Notes under the pieces: model-generated
The model's database searches: none
What the model saw: the letters and a program-made list of their open reading frames with translations, nothing else
Told to the model about the DNA's origin: nothing
Assembly: GCA_011772495.1 (NCBI GenBank)
Contig: WVZL01000018.1
Location: 1 to 50,998 of the forward strand
Length of the DNA stretch: 50,998 nt
Origin: Candidatus Aminicenantota bacterium
GTDB taxonomy: Bacteria > Acidobacteriota > Aminicenantia > Aminicenantales > Aminicenantaceae
Direction of reading: 5' to 3'
Part shown: positions 43,110 to 50,998 of the stretch, piece by piece
Numbering within the stretch: position 1 is the first letter of the stretch
Layout of the letters: every line of letters begins with the position of its first letter
Position numbers and translations under genes: made by a program

Positions 43110-43904
43110 ATGGATCAAGTTTTTATTCTCAAGCTTATCCTTTCATTCTTAATCGGAGGGGCTTGGGTAACAACAGCTATTCACCTTGCCGATAAGTTCG
43201 GGACAAAAGTAGGTGGTATCATAACCGGCCTTCCTTCTACGGCCCTTCTTTCCCTTTTTTTTATAGCGTGGACCCAATCTCCGGCAGTCTCTGCCGAAGC
43301 AACAACGATCATCCCGATCATCGGTGCTGTCAACTCCCTATTTTTGCTGGTCTATATTTCTATGGTCAGAAAAAATTTTTGGATGGCTTTGGGCAGCTCG
43401 TTCCTCGTGTGGGGTGGACTTTCTCTCACCCTCGTTCTTCTGGATTTTAACGCTTTTTCGCTTTCTATCCTCATCTACGCTGTTGTAGCTTTTCTGTCGT
43501 TTTTGCATATCGAAAAGGGAATCAAGGTTAAATCAAAGCAGCTTAGCGCTGTAAAAAACACGCTGAGAACCCTGGTGTTTCGAGGATTATTCAGCGGAGG
43601 CATCATCGTTTTAGCTGTCATAATGGGGAAAATCGGAGGCCCGCTGCTAGGAGGCATGTTCGCCATGTTTCCCGCCATGTTTACAGGAACACTGCTAATC
43701 ACATATTTTTCTCATGGGTCCTTGTTTTCTTCGGCAATGATGAAAGTAGCCCTACTCAGCGCTTCCAGTGTCGTTCTGTATGCCATTCTTGTCCGCTTCA
43801 CTTATGTTCGCTTCGGACTATTTCTGGGTACTCTAATATCCATCGTTGTATCATTCACCTATGCTTTCATTATACATACCGTTTTGGTCAAAAGAATCTC
43901 TTGA
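43110..43904 (+). CDS. Small polytopic membrane protein, DUF3147-like
   Basis: This is a 264-residue integral membrane protein with about eight hydrophobic segments. Two similar halves can be seen, each with a Gly-rich motif: TKVGGIITGLPSTALLSL early and GGPLLGGMFAMFPAMFTGT late. This looks like an internal duplication. It resembles DUF3147-type membrane proteins; function is unknown, and transport is only a guess. I use the ATG at 43110. A TTG at 43071 in frame would add 13 residues but lacks support. Neither has a strong ribosome site. Confidence 0.75.
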   Translation: MDQVFILKLILSFLIGGAWVTTAIHLADKFGTKVGGIITGLPSTALLSLFFIAWTQSPAVSAEATTIIPIIGAVNSLFLLVYISMVRKNFWMALGSSFLVWGGLSLTLVLLDFNAFSLSILIYAVVAFLSFLHIEKGIKVKSKQLSAVKNTLRTLVFRGLFSGGIIVLAVIMGKIGGPLLGGMFAMFPAMFTGTLLITYFSHGSLFSSAMMKVALLSASSVVLYAILVRFTYVRFGLFLGTLISIVVSFTYAFIIHTVLVKRIS

Positions 43905-43937
43905 TGTCATTTTTGCTTTTTCACCAGTGAATATCGG

Positions 43938-44143
43938 ATGTCCAAAAGCGAACGATTTTTCATAACGATCACCAAAAACGATGCAGGTCTTCTCCTTCGA
44001 ATTGGAATGCTTCTTCTTCACGCTTCAGGACGAATTTCTGGAGTTCATCAGTCGATGCCGTGAGAACGATCCAAAGGATAGTGAAAAATTTAGCAGACCT
44101 TGAAAACGTAAAAAAGTTTATGGAAATTGATATGAAGAATTAG
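43938..44143 (+). pseudogene. Decayed ACT-domain protein (IlvN-like) remnant
   Basis: An ATG at 43938 begins a 41-codon frame that reads like the first half of an ACT domain (RFFITITKNDAGLLLRIGML, then HASGRISG) and stops at 44061-44063. A different frame then continues as a typical ACT ending (QRIVKNLADLENVKKF) to a TAG at 44141-44143. The middle strands of the fold seem to be missing, so an internal deletion with frameshift is likely. ACT domains of this look occur in acetolactate synthase small subunits and other amino-acid-binding regulators. The whole piece is about 206 bp. Confidence 0.4.
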
Positions 44144-44171
44144 AGGGAAAGAAATGGCAATTGGAGAAACA

Positions 44172-45452
44172 TTAAACGCCTTTATTCATAGCTGCCAGGA
44201 ATTCTTCATTCGTCTTTGTCTTTGATAATTTCTCGATAAGTAATTCCATGGCTTCGACTTCGCTCAGCTGACTTAAAACTTTTCTCAAAACCCATATCCT
44301 GTTCAATTCTTTCTCATCGATAAGAAGTTCTTCTTTTCTGGTTCCAGATGTAGTTATATCAATAGCAGGGAAAAGTCTTTTATTCACGAGCCTTCGGTCC
44401 AAGTTGATTTCTAGATTACCTGTCCCTTTAAACTCTTCGAAGATGACGTCATCCATCCGGCTCCCGGTATCAACAAGAGCTGTAGCAAGAATAGTCAAGC
44501 TTCCACCTTCTTCAATTTTCCTCGCTGAACCAAAAAACTTCTTGGGCTTGTTCAAAGCATTGGCGTCAATTCCTCCAGAAAGAACTTTTCCAGAGGGAGG
44601 AATGATTGCATTGTGAGCTCGAGCTAATCTGGTTATACTGTCCAATAGAATTGTAACATCTTTTTTGATTTCCACTAGCCTTTTCGCTTTTTCCAGTACA
44701 ATATTGGCGACTTGTGCATTCCTGGCAGGAGGCTCGTCAAAAGTCGAGGCTACGACTTCCGCATTGACACTTCTTTGGAAATCAGTCACTTCTTCAGGTC
44801 TTTCGGCGACTAACAGAACGATCAGGAATATCTCAGGATGATTCATTTCAATAGACTTGGCAATGGTTTTCAAAAGGGTGGTCTTTCCTGCCCGAGGTGG
44901 AGAAACGATTAGTCCTCTCTGGCCTTTGCCGATGGGTGTTAATAATTCCATTACCCTGGCATTCAGGTTTTTCGGTTTTCCGTCCTGCAGCTTTATTTTC
45001 TCGAAGGGATACAGCGGAGTGAGGCTGTCAAAATGGATATTTCTCCGTTGATCCATGATGACATCTGGATGAGTGAAATTAATAGCTTCGATCTTGATGA
45101 GAGCAAAATATTTCTCTCCATCCTTGGGGGGGCGGACGATTCCAGATACGGTATCTCCAGTACGAAGTCGGAATTTTCTGATCTGAGAAGGCGATACATA
45201 GATGTCATCCTGACTGGGCAGATAACTAAATTCTGGAGCTCTGAGGAATCCGAACCCATCATCAAGACACTCCAGGACGCCTTCAGAAAAAAGCAACCCG
45301 TTTTTCTTGGCTTGAGCCTCTAGGATCCTGAAAATAAGGTTATGCTTGTTAGAATCTTTAATCTCATCTTTGGAAACGCCAGATTCATCCGCAATTTTCA
45401 ACAGGTCGGGCATTTTTCTTTCTTCAAGTTCAACTAAATTGTACTCTTTCAT
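44172..45452 (-). CDS. rho: Transcription termination factor Rho
   Basis: This 426-residue hexameric RNA helicase has an N-terminal Rho domain, an OSB-fold RNA-binding domain ([36 protein letters not shown]) and a RecA-type ATPase with Walker [37 protein letters not shown] and the Q/R-loop region with [10 protein letters not shown]. The length is typical, with no large insertion. An AGAGG site precedes the ATG. It lies 56 bp after lon on the same strand, at the end of the tig-clpP-clpX-lon block. Confidence 0.98.
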   Translation of the reverse strand: MKEYNLVELEERKMPDLLKIADESGVSKDEIKDSNKHNLIFRILEAQAKKNGLLFSEGVLECLDDGFGFLRAPEFSYLPSQDDIYVSPSQIRKFRLRTGDTVSGIVRPPKDGEKYFALIKIEAINFTHPDVIMDQRRNIHFDSLTPLYPFEKIKLQDGKPKNLNARVMELLTPIGKGQRGLIVSPPRAGKTTLLKTIAKSIEMNHPEIFLIVLLVAERPEEVTDFQRSVNAEVVASTFDEPPARNAQVANIVLEKAKRLVEIKKDVTILLDSITRLARAHNAIIPPSGKVLSGGIDANALNKPKKFFGSARKIEEGGSLTILATALVDTGSRMDDVIFEEFKGTGNLEINLDRRLVNKRLFPAIDITTSGTRKEELLIDEKELNRIWVLRKVLSQLSEVEAMELLIEKLSKTKTNEEFLAAMNKGV

Positions 45453-45508
45453 TTTTACCTCTCTGTATTGGTTTTAATGGAATGAATATCTTTATAAATA
45501 TATTATTA

Positions 45509-47941
45509 TCAATGAGTTATAGATGGTTCCTCGGGTCCCTCTCCCCCGTTCTTCTTCTCTGAAATCTCCGAGGAAACGACAATTTTATCCTTTTGTTTCT
45601 TCGGGGTGGAAGGAAATTTGCCTTTCAAGGCAATTTTTAATACTTCGTCCATATTCTCAACGAGATGAATCGTCATGTCTTCTTTTATTTTCTTAGGCAT
45701 ATCCTTTAGATCCGGTTGATTATCTAAAGGAAGAATTGATTCTTTTATCCCTGCTCGATGGGCTGCTAATAATTTCTCTTTAATGCCTCCTACAGAAAGG
45801 ACCTTGCCCTTCAAGGTGATTTCCCCGCTCATGGCCACATTTTTGTTCACCGGGATTCCGCTGAGAAGAGAAATAATAGAAGTCGCAATCGTTATCCCTG
45901 CCGAAGGTCCTTCTTTAGGGGTTGCCCCCTCAGGGACATGGATATGGATATCGAAGTTTTTATGCAAGTCTTTGGAGATTCCAAGTTCGTAAATTTTTCC
46001 CTTGACATAACTGAAGGCAGCCTGAGCAGACTCCTGCATGATTTCCCCGAGATGGCCGGTCAATGTGAAATTACCTTTTCCATGGACCTTGGTCACTTCG
46101 AAAGTTAAAAGCTCGCCTCCGAATTCTGTCCAGGCCATGCCTATAGCTGCTCCAATCTCATCTCTTTTGTCCACTTCTGCTCTTCGATACTTGGGAATGC
46201 CGAGGTATTTTTCTAAATTCTTTGAGGTAACTTTATCTACATAACTCTTACCTTTATTCACGACACTCTTTACGACTTTGCGGCAGATAGAGGTTATTTC
46301 TCTCTCTATGTTTCTTACGCCTGCTTCTCGAGTGTATTCTTGAATAAGTTTAACAAAGGCCTTGTTTTCGACCTTGAGATTATGTCCCTTTAATCCATGG
46401 GCCTTCATTTGCTTGGGTAACAAGAACTTTTTAGCAATCTGGAGTTTCTCATCTTCTGTATAGCCAGGAAGGCGAATGACTTCCATCCGGTCGATCAAGG
46501 GTCTGGGGACAGGTTCAAGCATATTCGCGGTGACGATGAACATCACCTGAGAGAGGTCGAAGTCAGTATCGATGTAATGATCAAGAAAAGTGCTGTTTTG
46601 TTCAGGGTCTAAAACCTCCATCAAGGCTGCTGCCGGGTCTCCTCTAAAGTCCATACTCATTTTGTCAACTTCATCCAGCAGGAACACTGGGTTCTTCGTC
46701 CCAGCTCTTTTGACCATCTGAATGATTCTACCTGGATAAGCTCCTATGTAAGTTCTCCGGTGTCCTCTAATTTCTGCCTCATCTCTGACTCCTCCCAGAG
46801 AAAGGCGCACAAAATTCCTTCCTGTAGCCCTGGCAATAGAACGTCCCAGGGAACTCTTCCCTACTCCTGGAGGTCCGATAAAGCCCAGGATGACTCCTTT
46901 AGGATTCTTAACCAGCTGCCGTATAGAAAGATACTCCAGTATTCTTTCTTTGACTTTTTCCAGCCCATAGTGGTCTTCGTCCAGAATTCTCTCTGCCTCT
47001 TTGAGGTCTCTCTTTTCTCTTGACTTTTTGTTCCAAGGCAAGGCAATAAGCCAATCCAAATAGTTACGGCAGACCGTGGCTTCGGCAGACATCGGAGGCA
47101 TGGACTCTAGTCTTTCTATTTCTTTATTCGCTTTATCTTCGGCGTCCTTTGGCATTTTAGCCTTAGTGACTTTCTCTCTTAGCTCTTCTATTTCGCTAGG
47201 CTGCTCCTCTTTTTTATAACTCACCCCAGGAGGAAGGACTTTTGTGCCAGATTCGCCAAAAGGAAATTTGGCGCGACTTGACTTGCGACCGTCCCTTCTC
47301 AATTTTGAATGAATCTTCAAGATCTCATTCTCGAGAACAAAATTAAGCCGGCGCATTCTCTCCAAGCTGTTCACAGTTTCCAGCAAGTTCTGCTTTTCTT
47401 CCAGAGGTAAATAAAGATGCGAAGCAATGATATCAGCGATTCTGTTAGGAGTATTATCCCTCAAAGCAGGGATGATGGATTCAAAACTCGTATTTTGACT
47501 GAGTTTTAAATAATCTTCAAAAAGAGTCAGCACTCTTTTCAGTAAATCTCTTATTTCTGTGTCATCGACCTCGATTTCTTTCAACTCTTTAGCCAGAACT
47601 TGATAAAAGGGATAGCTGCTGAGAAACTCTATAATCCGAGCTCTTCTTTTGCCTTCGACAACAATCTTGATGTTCTTGTTAGTCGTTTTCACTGCTCTGA
47701 TGACTTTGGCGATAACACCGATAGAATAGATATCCCTTTGACTGGGATTATCCAGAGAGGCATCCATCTGAGTAGACAGGAAAACCATCTTGTTCTTTTC
47801 CATGGCCTTTTCCAACGCTTGAACTGAGGAAGGCCGTCCGATGATGAAAGGAACTAGAGTGGAAGGAAAAACGACCAGTTCCCTCAAAGGAATCAAAGGA
47901 ATGCTCTTTATCACTTCAGGATAGTCACGAGGATCGTCCAT
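45509..47941 (-). CDS. lon: ATP-dependent protease Lon
   Basis: This 810-residue LonA protease has an N-terminal substrate-binding LON domain (PLRELVVFPSTLVPFIIGR), a coiled-coil segment, an AAA+ domain with Walker A GPPGVGKSS and Walker B PVFLLDEVDKM, and a C-terminal Ser-Lys protease with the serine in PKEGPSAG and the lysine in LKGKVLSVGG. The length is normal. The ATG lies 2 bp after the clpX stop. It degrades misfolded and regulatory proteins in the cytoplasm. Confidence 0.98.
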   Translation of the reverse strand: MDDPRDYPEVIKSIPLIPLRELVVFPSTLVPFIIGRPSSVQALEKAMEKNKMVFLSTQMDASLDNPSQRDIYSIGVIAKVIRAVKTTNKNIKIVVEGKRRARIIEFLSSYPFYQVLAKELKEIEVDDTEIRDLLKRVLTLFEDYLKLSQNTSFESIIPALRDNTPNRIADIIASHLYLPLEEKQNLLETVNSLERMRRLNFVLENEILKIHSKLRRDGRKSSRAKFPFGESGTKVLPPGVSYKKEEQPSEIEELREKVTKAKMPKDAEDKANKEIERLESMPPMSAEATVCRNYLDWLIALPWNKKSREKRDLKEAERILDEDHYGLEKVKERILEYLSIRQLVKNPKGVILGFIGPPGVGKSSLGRSIARATGRNFVRLSLGGVRDEAEIRGHRRTYIGAYPGRIIQMVKRAGTKNPVFLLDEVDKMSMDFRGDPAAALMEVLDPEQNSTFLDHYIDTDFDLSQVMFIVTANMLEPVPRPLIDRMEVIRLPGYTEDEKLQIAKKFLLPKQMKAHGLKGHNLKVENKAFVKLIQEYTREAGVRNIEREITSICRKVVKSVVNKGKSYVDKVTSKNLEKYLGIPKYRRAEVDKRDEIGAAIGMAWTEFGGELLTFEVTKVHGKGNFTLTGHLGEIMQESAQAAFSYVKGKIYELGISKDLHKNFDIHIHVPEGATPKEGPSAGITIATSIISLLSGIPVNKNVAMSGEITLKGKVLSVGGIKEKLLAAHRAGIKESILPLDNQPDLKDMPKKIKEDMTIHLVENMDEVLKIALKGKFPSTPKKQKDKIVVSSEISEKKNGGEGPEEPSITH

Positions 47942-47943
47942 GA

Positions 47944-49200
47944 TTACGCTCCTACTGCTCTTTTTAAGGTGTCAAAACTTAATTCTTTGTCTTTGACCAT
48001 AGTCTTTGTGATTTTGATATTGGCCGACTTCTTGGAGGAAGGCAAATGAAACATAATATCCAGCATCAAATCTTCAATGATGGTTCTCAGGCCTCTTGCT
48101 CCTAGTTTTTTCTCGATAGATTTCTTGGCAATTGCCATGAGAGCATCGCGGGTGAATTCCAGTTCGACACCTTCCATTTTAAAAAGTTTCTGGAATTGTT
48201 TAACGATTGCGTTCTTCGGCTTGGTGAGAATATCTATTAAATCTTTTTCGTTCAAGTCAGAAAAAGTCGCCACCACAGGAATTCGGCCTACCAGTTCTGG
48301 AATCAGACCATACTTTATCAGGTCCTGAGGCATCAAATGATCTTCTATGATATTCAAAGACTCTATTTTTTTTCTCTGCTGGTCGGATTTAAAACCCACC
48401 GCCGATTTTCCGATTCTAGAGGCCGTGATTTGATCAAGGCCGGTAAAAGCGCCTCCGCAAATAAATAGAATGTTATTCGTATCGACCGGAATGAATTCCT
48501 GATAAGGATGCTTTCGCCCTCCTTGAGGAGGAATATTGGTAACAGTCCCTTCGATTATCTTCAACAATGCCTGCTGGACTCCTTCTCCAGAAACATCTCG
48601 AGTGATAGACGGAGAGCCGCTTTTTCGACTGATTTTATCAATTTCGTCAATGTAAATTATTCCTTTTTGAGTCTTGTCTATATTTCCTTTAGCTGTCTGG
48701 AATAATTTAAGGACTACATTCTCCACGTCTTCTCCGACATAGCCAGCCTCAGTCAAAGAGGTGGCATCAGCGATGGCAAAAGGAACGCTCAGTATTTTGG
48801 CCAGCGTTTCAGCCATTAAAGTCTTTCCAGTTCCAGTGGGGCCTATGAGAAGGATATTGCTCTTGGAGAGTTCCACATCGTCGATTCTCTGATGAACATG
48901 AATGCGTTTATAGTGATTGTAGACTGCCACCGAAACTTTCTTCTTTGCTTTTTCTTGGCCAATTATGTATTCATCCAGAGCGCTTTTAATCTGCAAAGGA
49001 GTGGGAAAATCGACTTGATGCTTGCGATCATCTTCTTTTAACTTATCGGAAAGGATTATGGAGTGAGCCACTTCCACACAATTTTCACAAATATATACGC
49101 TGTCTGGGCCGGCGATCAATTTTTTAACCTGTGATTGACTGCGGCTGCAGAAAGAGCATTTGACACTGGAGCGAAAACTCTGTTGGTATCGGTCATCCAT
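47944..49200 (-). CDS. clpX: ClpXP protease ATPase subunit ClpX
   Basis: This 418-residue AAA+ unfoldase has an N-terminal C4 zinc domain, C15-x2-C18 and C38-x2-C41. Walker A is [15 protein letters not shown], Walker [11 protein letters not shown], and the arginine and sensor regions are normal. It recognises tagged substrates and feeds them to ClpP, encoded 45 bp upstream. Lon follows 2 bp downstream, so the two proteases are co-expressed. Confidence 0.98.
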   Translation of the reverse strand: MDDRYQQSFRSSVKCSFCSRSQSQVKKLIAGPDSVYICENCVEVAHSIILSDKLKEDDRKHQVDFPTPLQIKSALDEYIIGQEKAKKKVSVAVYNHYKRIHVHQRIDDVELSKSNILLIGPTGTGKTLMAETLAKILSVPFAIADATSLTEAGYVGEDVENVVLKLFQTAKGNIDKTQKGIIYIDEIDKISRKSGSPSITRDVSGEGVQQALLKIIEGTVTNIPPQGGRKHPYQEFIPVDTNNILFICGGAFTGLDQITASRIGKSAVGFKSDQQRKKIESLNIIEDHLMPQDLIKYGLIPELVGRIPVVATFSDLNEKDLIDILTKPKNAIVKQFQKLFKMEGVELEFTRDALMAIAKKSIEKKLGARGLRTIIEDLMLDIMFHLPSSKKSANIKITKTMVKDKELSFDTLKRAVGA

Positions 49201-49245
49201 GGTTATTACTCACAAAAATTATTATGGGAATGAAATATTATTGAA

Positions 49246-49842
49246 TTACTTTTCTGATTGTGCTCGTGTAGTAATGATCATGTCTATGATTTTATATTCT
49301 CTAGCCTGTTCAGGAGTCATGATGAAGTCCCGGTCGATATCAGCCTGGATCTTATCTCGCGGCTGGTTTGTATGTTTAATCAAAATATCATTTATGTTTT
49401 CTCTTATTCTCATGATTTCTTTGGCCTGAATGGCCACGTCGGCAGCCTGACCGTGGAATCCGCCAAATGGTTGGTGAAGAATAATCCGAGAATTGGGAAG
49501 AGAATACCGTTTGCCTGATGTCCCAGCAGCTAAGAGAACAGCTGCCATACTTGCCGCCTGTCCCACACAGATCGTGGAAACATCAGATTTGACCAGTTGC
49601 ATGGTATCGTAGATGGCCAAGCCAGCAGTGATGCTTCCTCCAGGAGAGTTGATGTAAAGAGATATCTCCTTGTCCGGATTTTCAGCTTCTAGGTATAACA
49701 TTTGGGCTATGATTAAATTGGCAATGCTATCATTTATTTCAGAACCGATGAAGATGATATTGTCTTTAAGAAGACGAGAATAAATATCATAAGCTCGTTC
49801 TGTTTTTCCATCTTGTTCGACAATAAAGGGAATTAATGTCAT
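49246..49842 (-). CDS. clpP: ATP-dependent Clp protease proteolytic subunit ClpP
   Basis: This 198-residue serine protease has the complete triad: S98 (GQAASMA), H123 (ILHQPFGG) and D172 (DRDFIM). It forms a tetradecameric chamber with ClpX. The start lies 11 bp after the trigger factor stop. The order tig-clpP-clpX-lon is common in proteobacteria and related phyla. Confidence 0.98.
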   Translation of the reverse strand: MTLIPFIVEQDGKTERAYDIYSRLLKDNIIFIGSEINDSIANLIIAQMLYLEAENPDKEISLYINSPGGSITAGLAIYDTMQLVKSDVSTICVGQAASMAAVLLAAGTSGKRYSLPNSRIILHQPFGGFHGQAADVAIQAKEIMRIRENINDILIKHTNQPRDKIQADIDRDFIMTPEQAREYKIIDMIITTRAQSEK

Positions 49843-49853
49843 AGGAGGTCTAG

Positions 49854-50998
49854 TTAATTTATTATAGCTTGTTTCACCAAAAAGTCAACCGTCTTTTTAA
49901 GCAAGATTGCATTCTTCAGCTCTTCTCTCCTCCCTTCTTTGTTCAGATTATCTATAACTTGGGCCAAGGGAACACGGTTAGCCTTGGCAATGGCCTTTAT
50001 TTCTTGGTCCTCTTCGTCCTCTGAAACATCAAAGCCTTCTTTTTCAGCTATCTTCCTGAGAACAAGATGATTCTTCAGGTTCTTCTCTGCCTGTTTTCTC
50101 CCTTCGTTCTTCAAGGCTTCAATTTTATCTTTATTGAGTTCTTGGCGCGGAATTTGAGCCAGACGCTGTTTCAACAAGGAGATATTCTCCTCCTCGACCA
50201 ATGTCTCGGGAAGTTCTATATCTATTTTGTCGGATACTTTAGCAATAATATGTTCTGCCATCTCCCTTTTAGAGGACTCGTCTTTAGAGGCCAGAATTTC
50301 TTTTTTTATCATTTCCTTCAAATCAGCCAGGTCTTTATATTCTCCCAGCACTTTGGCAAAATCATCGTTCACTGGGGGGAGCTTTTTTTCCTTGATAGAA
50401 ATAAGCTTCAAATTGTACTCAATCCTTCTGCCGGCCAGTTTATGGTTTTGATGGTTAGCATCGTAAGAGATGACAAATTGTCTCTCTTCATTCACCTTTA
50501 ATCCCTTTAAGTTCTCATTCAGGAGTTTCTCATTATCAGGATGCCCGGCCAGAATAAGAACTTTTTCAGTCGGTTGCAATTTATTTGATTTCATATCTTT
50601 CCCTTTGATTTCAACGAGAGCGTAATCTCCATCCACCACTCCCCTCCCCTCAATCGGGACATATTCGGCAGCCCTTTGCTGGAGCTCTTGGAGAGAACGG
50701 TCAACATCTTCTTCGGTCACCGAGACCTCGTTCTTGGTGACGCTAATTCTTTTATAATCAGGAAGTTCAAATTCTGGCAGAATCTCGAAGGATGTTCTCA
50801 GAAATAAAGGATGACCTTCCTCAAACTTAAGGTCTTCGATGACCGGAGTGCTTATCGGATTCAGGCCGAGATCCTTAAGCTCTTTTCCCAAGGCTTTAGG
50901 GATCAAGGAATCTAGGAGTGATTTTCTGATATCAAAGAAAAACATGCGCTTCACCATATCTTTGGGAGCTTTTCCTGGTCGAAAGCCTTGGATCTTGG
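49854..50998 (-). CDS. tig: Trigger factor, 5' end cut by window edge
   Basis: The frame continues to the right window edge, so the N-terminus is missing. The first visible residues include the ribosome-binding region [12 protein letters not shown], equivalent to the GFRKGKVP-type signature of trigger factor. The internal ATG at 50957 is therefore not the start. A PPIase-like domain (about [12 protein letters not shown] onward) follows, then the helical C-terminal chaperone arms. Trigger factor binds nascent chains at the ribosome exit. It heads the clpP-clpX-lon-rho block. Confidence 0.95.
   Translation of the reverse strand, partial: KIQGFRPGKAPKDMVKRMFFFDIRKSLLDSLIPKALGKELKDLGLNPISTPVIEDLKFEEGHPLFLRTSFEILPEFELPDYKRISVTKNEVSVTEEDVDRSLQELQQRAAEYVPIEGRGVVDGDYALVEIKGKDMKSNKLQPTEKVLILAGHPDNEKLLNENLKGLKVNEERQFVISYDANHQNHKLAGRRIEYNLKLISIKEKKLPPVNDDFAKVLGEYKDLADLKEMIKKEILASKDESSKREMAEHIIAKVSDKIDIELPETLVEEENISLLKQRLAQIPRQELNKDKIEALKNEGRKQAEKNLKNHLVLRKIAEKEGFDVSEDEEDQEIKAIAKANRVPLAQVIDNLNKEGRREELKNAILLKKTVDFLVKQAIIN

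Noticed and set aside
49860-49885. TGTTTCACC half-site resembling parS
   Set aside because: Only one half matches and it lies inside the coding end of the trigger factor gene.
1-50998. CRISPR arrays, insertion sequences, prophage, tRNA or rRNA genes
   Set aside because: No regularly spaced repeats, transposase or integrase reading frames, or cloverleaf-like sequences were recognised in the gaps, all of which are short.

Overview
This window comes from a bacterial chromosome, most likely a strictly anaerobic, Gram-negative-type heterotroph that carries the Wood-Ljungdahl (reductive acetyl-CoA) carbonyl branch. The evidence is a complete bacterial-type CODH/ACS gene set, several B12 (corrinoid) methyltransfer proteins, many exported peptidases with Sec or Tat signals, and a tig-clpP-clpX-lon-rho housekeeping block. 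The mixture resembles Candidatus Aminicenantes (Acidobacteriota), but I cannot prove that assignment from the sequence alone.

Region 1 (1-15571, all on the minus strand) is a C1 supercluster. Read in the direction of transcription it has three parts. The first is corrinoid protein 2, RACo-type activator 2 and a CooC-type ATPase. The second is a short MetE-like methionine synthase, CODH (cooS/acsA), ACS (acsB), CooC, the CFeSP subunits acsD and acsC, and RACo 1. The third is corrinoid protein 1 and an MttB-superfamily methyltransferase that runs off the left edge. No acsE (methyl-THF:CFeSP methyltransferase) is present. The promoter regions of the first two parts share a nearly identical 20-bp AT-rich box. 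A divergent PocR/AraC-type activator (15693-16967) lies beside one copy.

Region 2 (17100-34008) is peptide, amino-acid and C1 salvage: a secreted S15-type hydrolase, a DUF3786-like protein with a homocysteine S-methyltransferase, a C45 acyltransferase-like hydrolase, two SDR oxidoreductases, an APC permease, an M14 peptidase, a second MttB-superfamily protein, two overlapping P1-family (DmpA-like) peptidases and a PSMA-like M28 peptidase. Divergent and convergent gene pairs are tightly packed, and several sigma70-like promoters are readable.

Region 3 (34112-40878) is a five-gene catabolic operon behind an IclR regulator: class III aminotransferase, aldehyde dehydrogenase, thiolase and a two-subunit CoA-transferase. 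It looks built to turn an amino acid into CoA thioesters and acetyl-CoA.

Region 4 (40879-44143) is very AT-rich. It holds parA-parB between two roughly 300-bp AT-rich spacers, a small polytopic membrane protein and a decayed ACT-domain gene.

Region 5 (44172-50998, minus strand) is the conserved protein quality-control and transcription termination block tig (partial), clpP, clpX, lon, rho.

Working hypothesis: methyl groups from quaternary or methylated amines (via MttB and corrinoid proteins, kept active by RACo) may feed CFeSP, then ACS for acetyl-CoA and the short MetE for methionine, under control of the PocR/AraC regulator. That link is inference. The gene content and the shared promoter box are seen directly.
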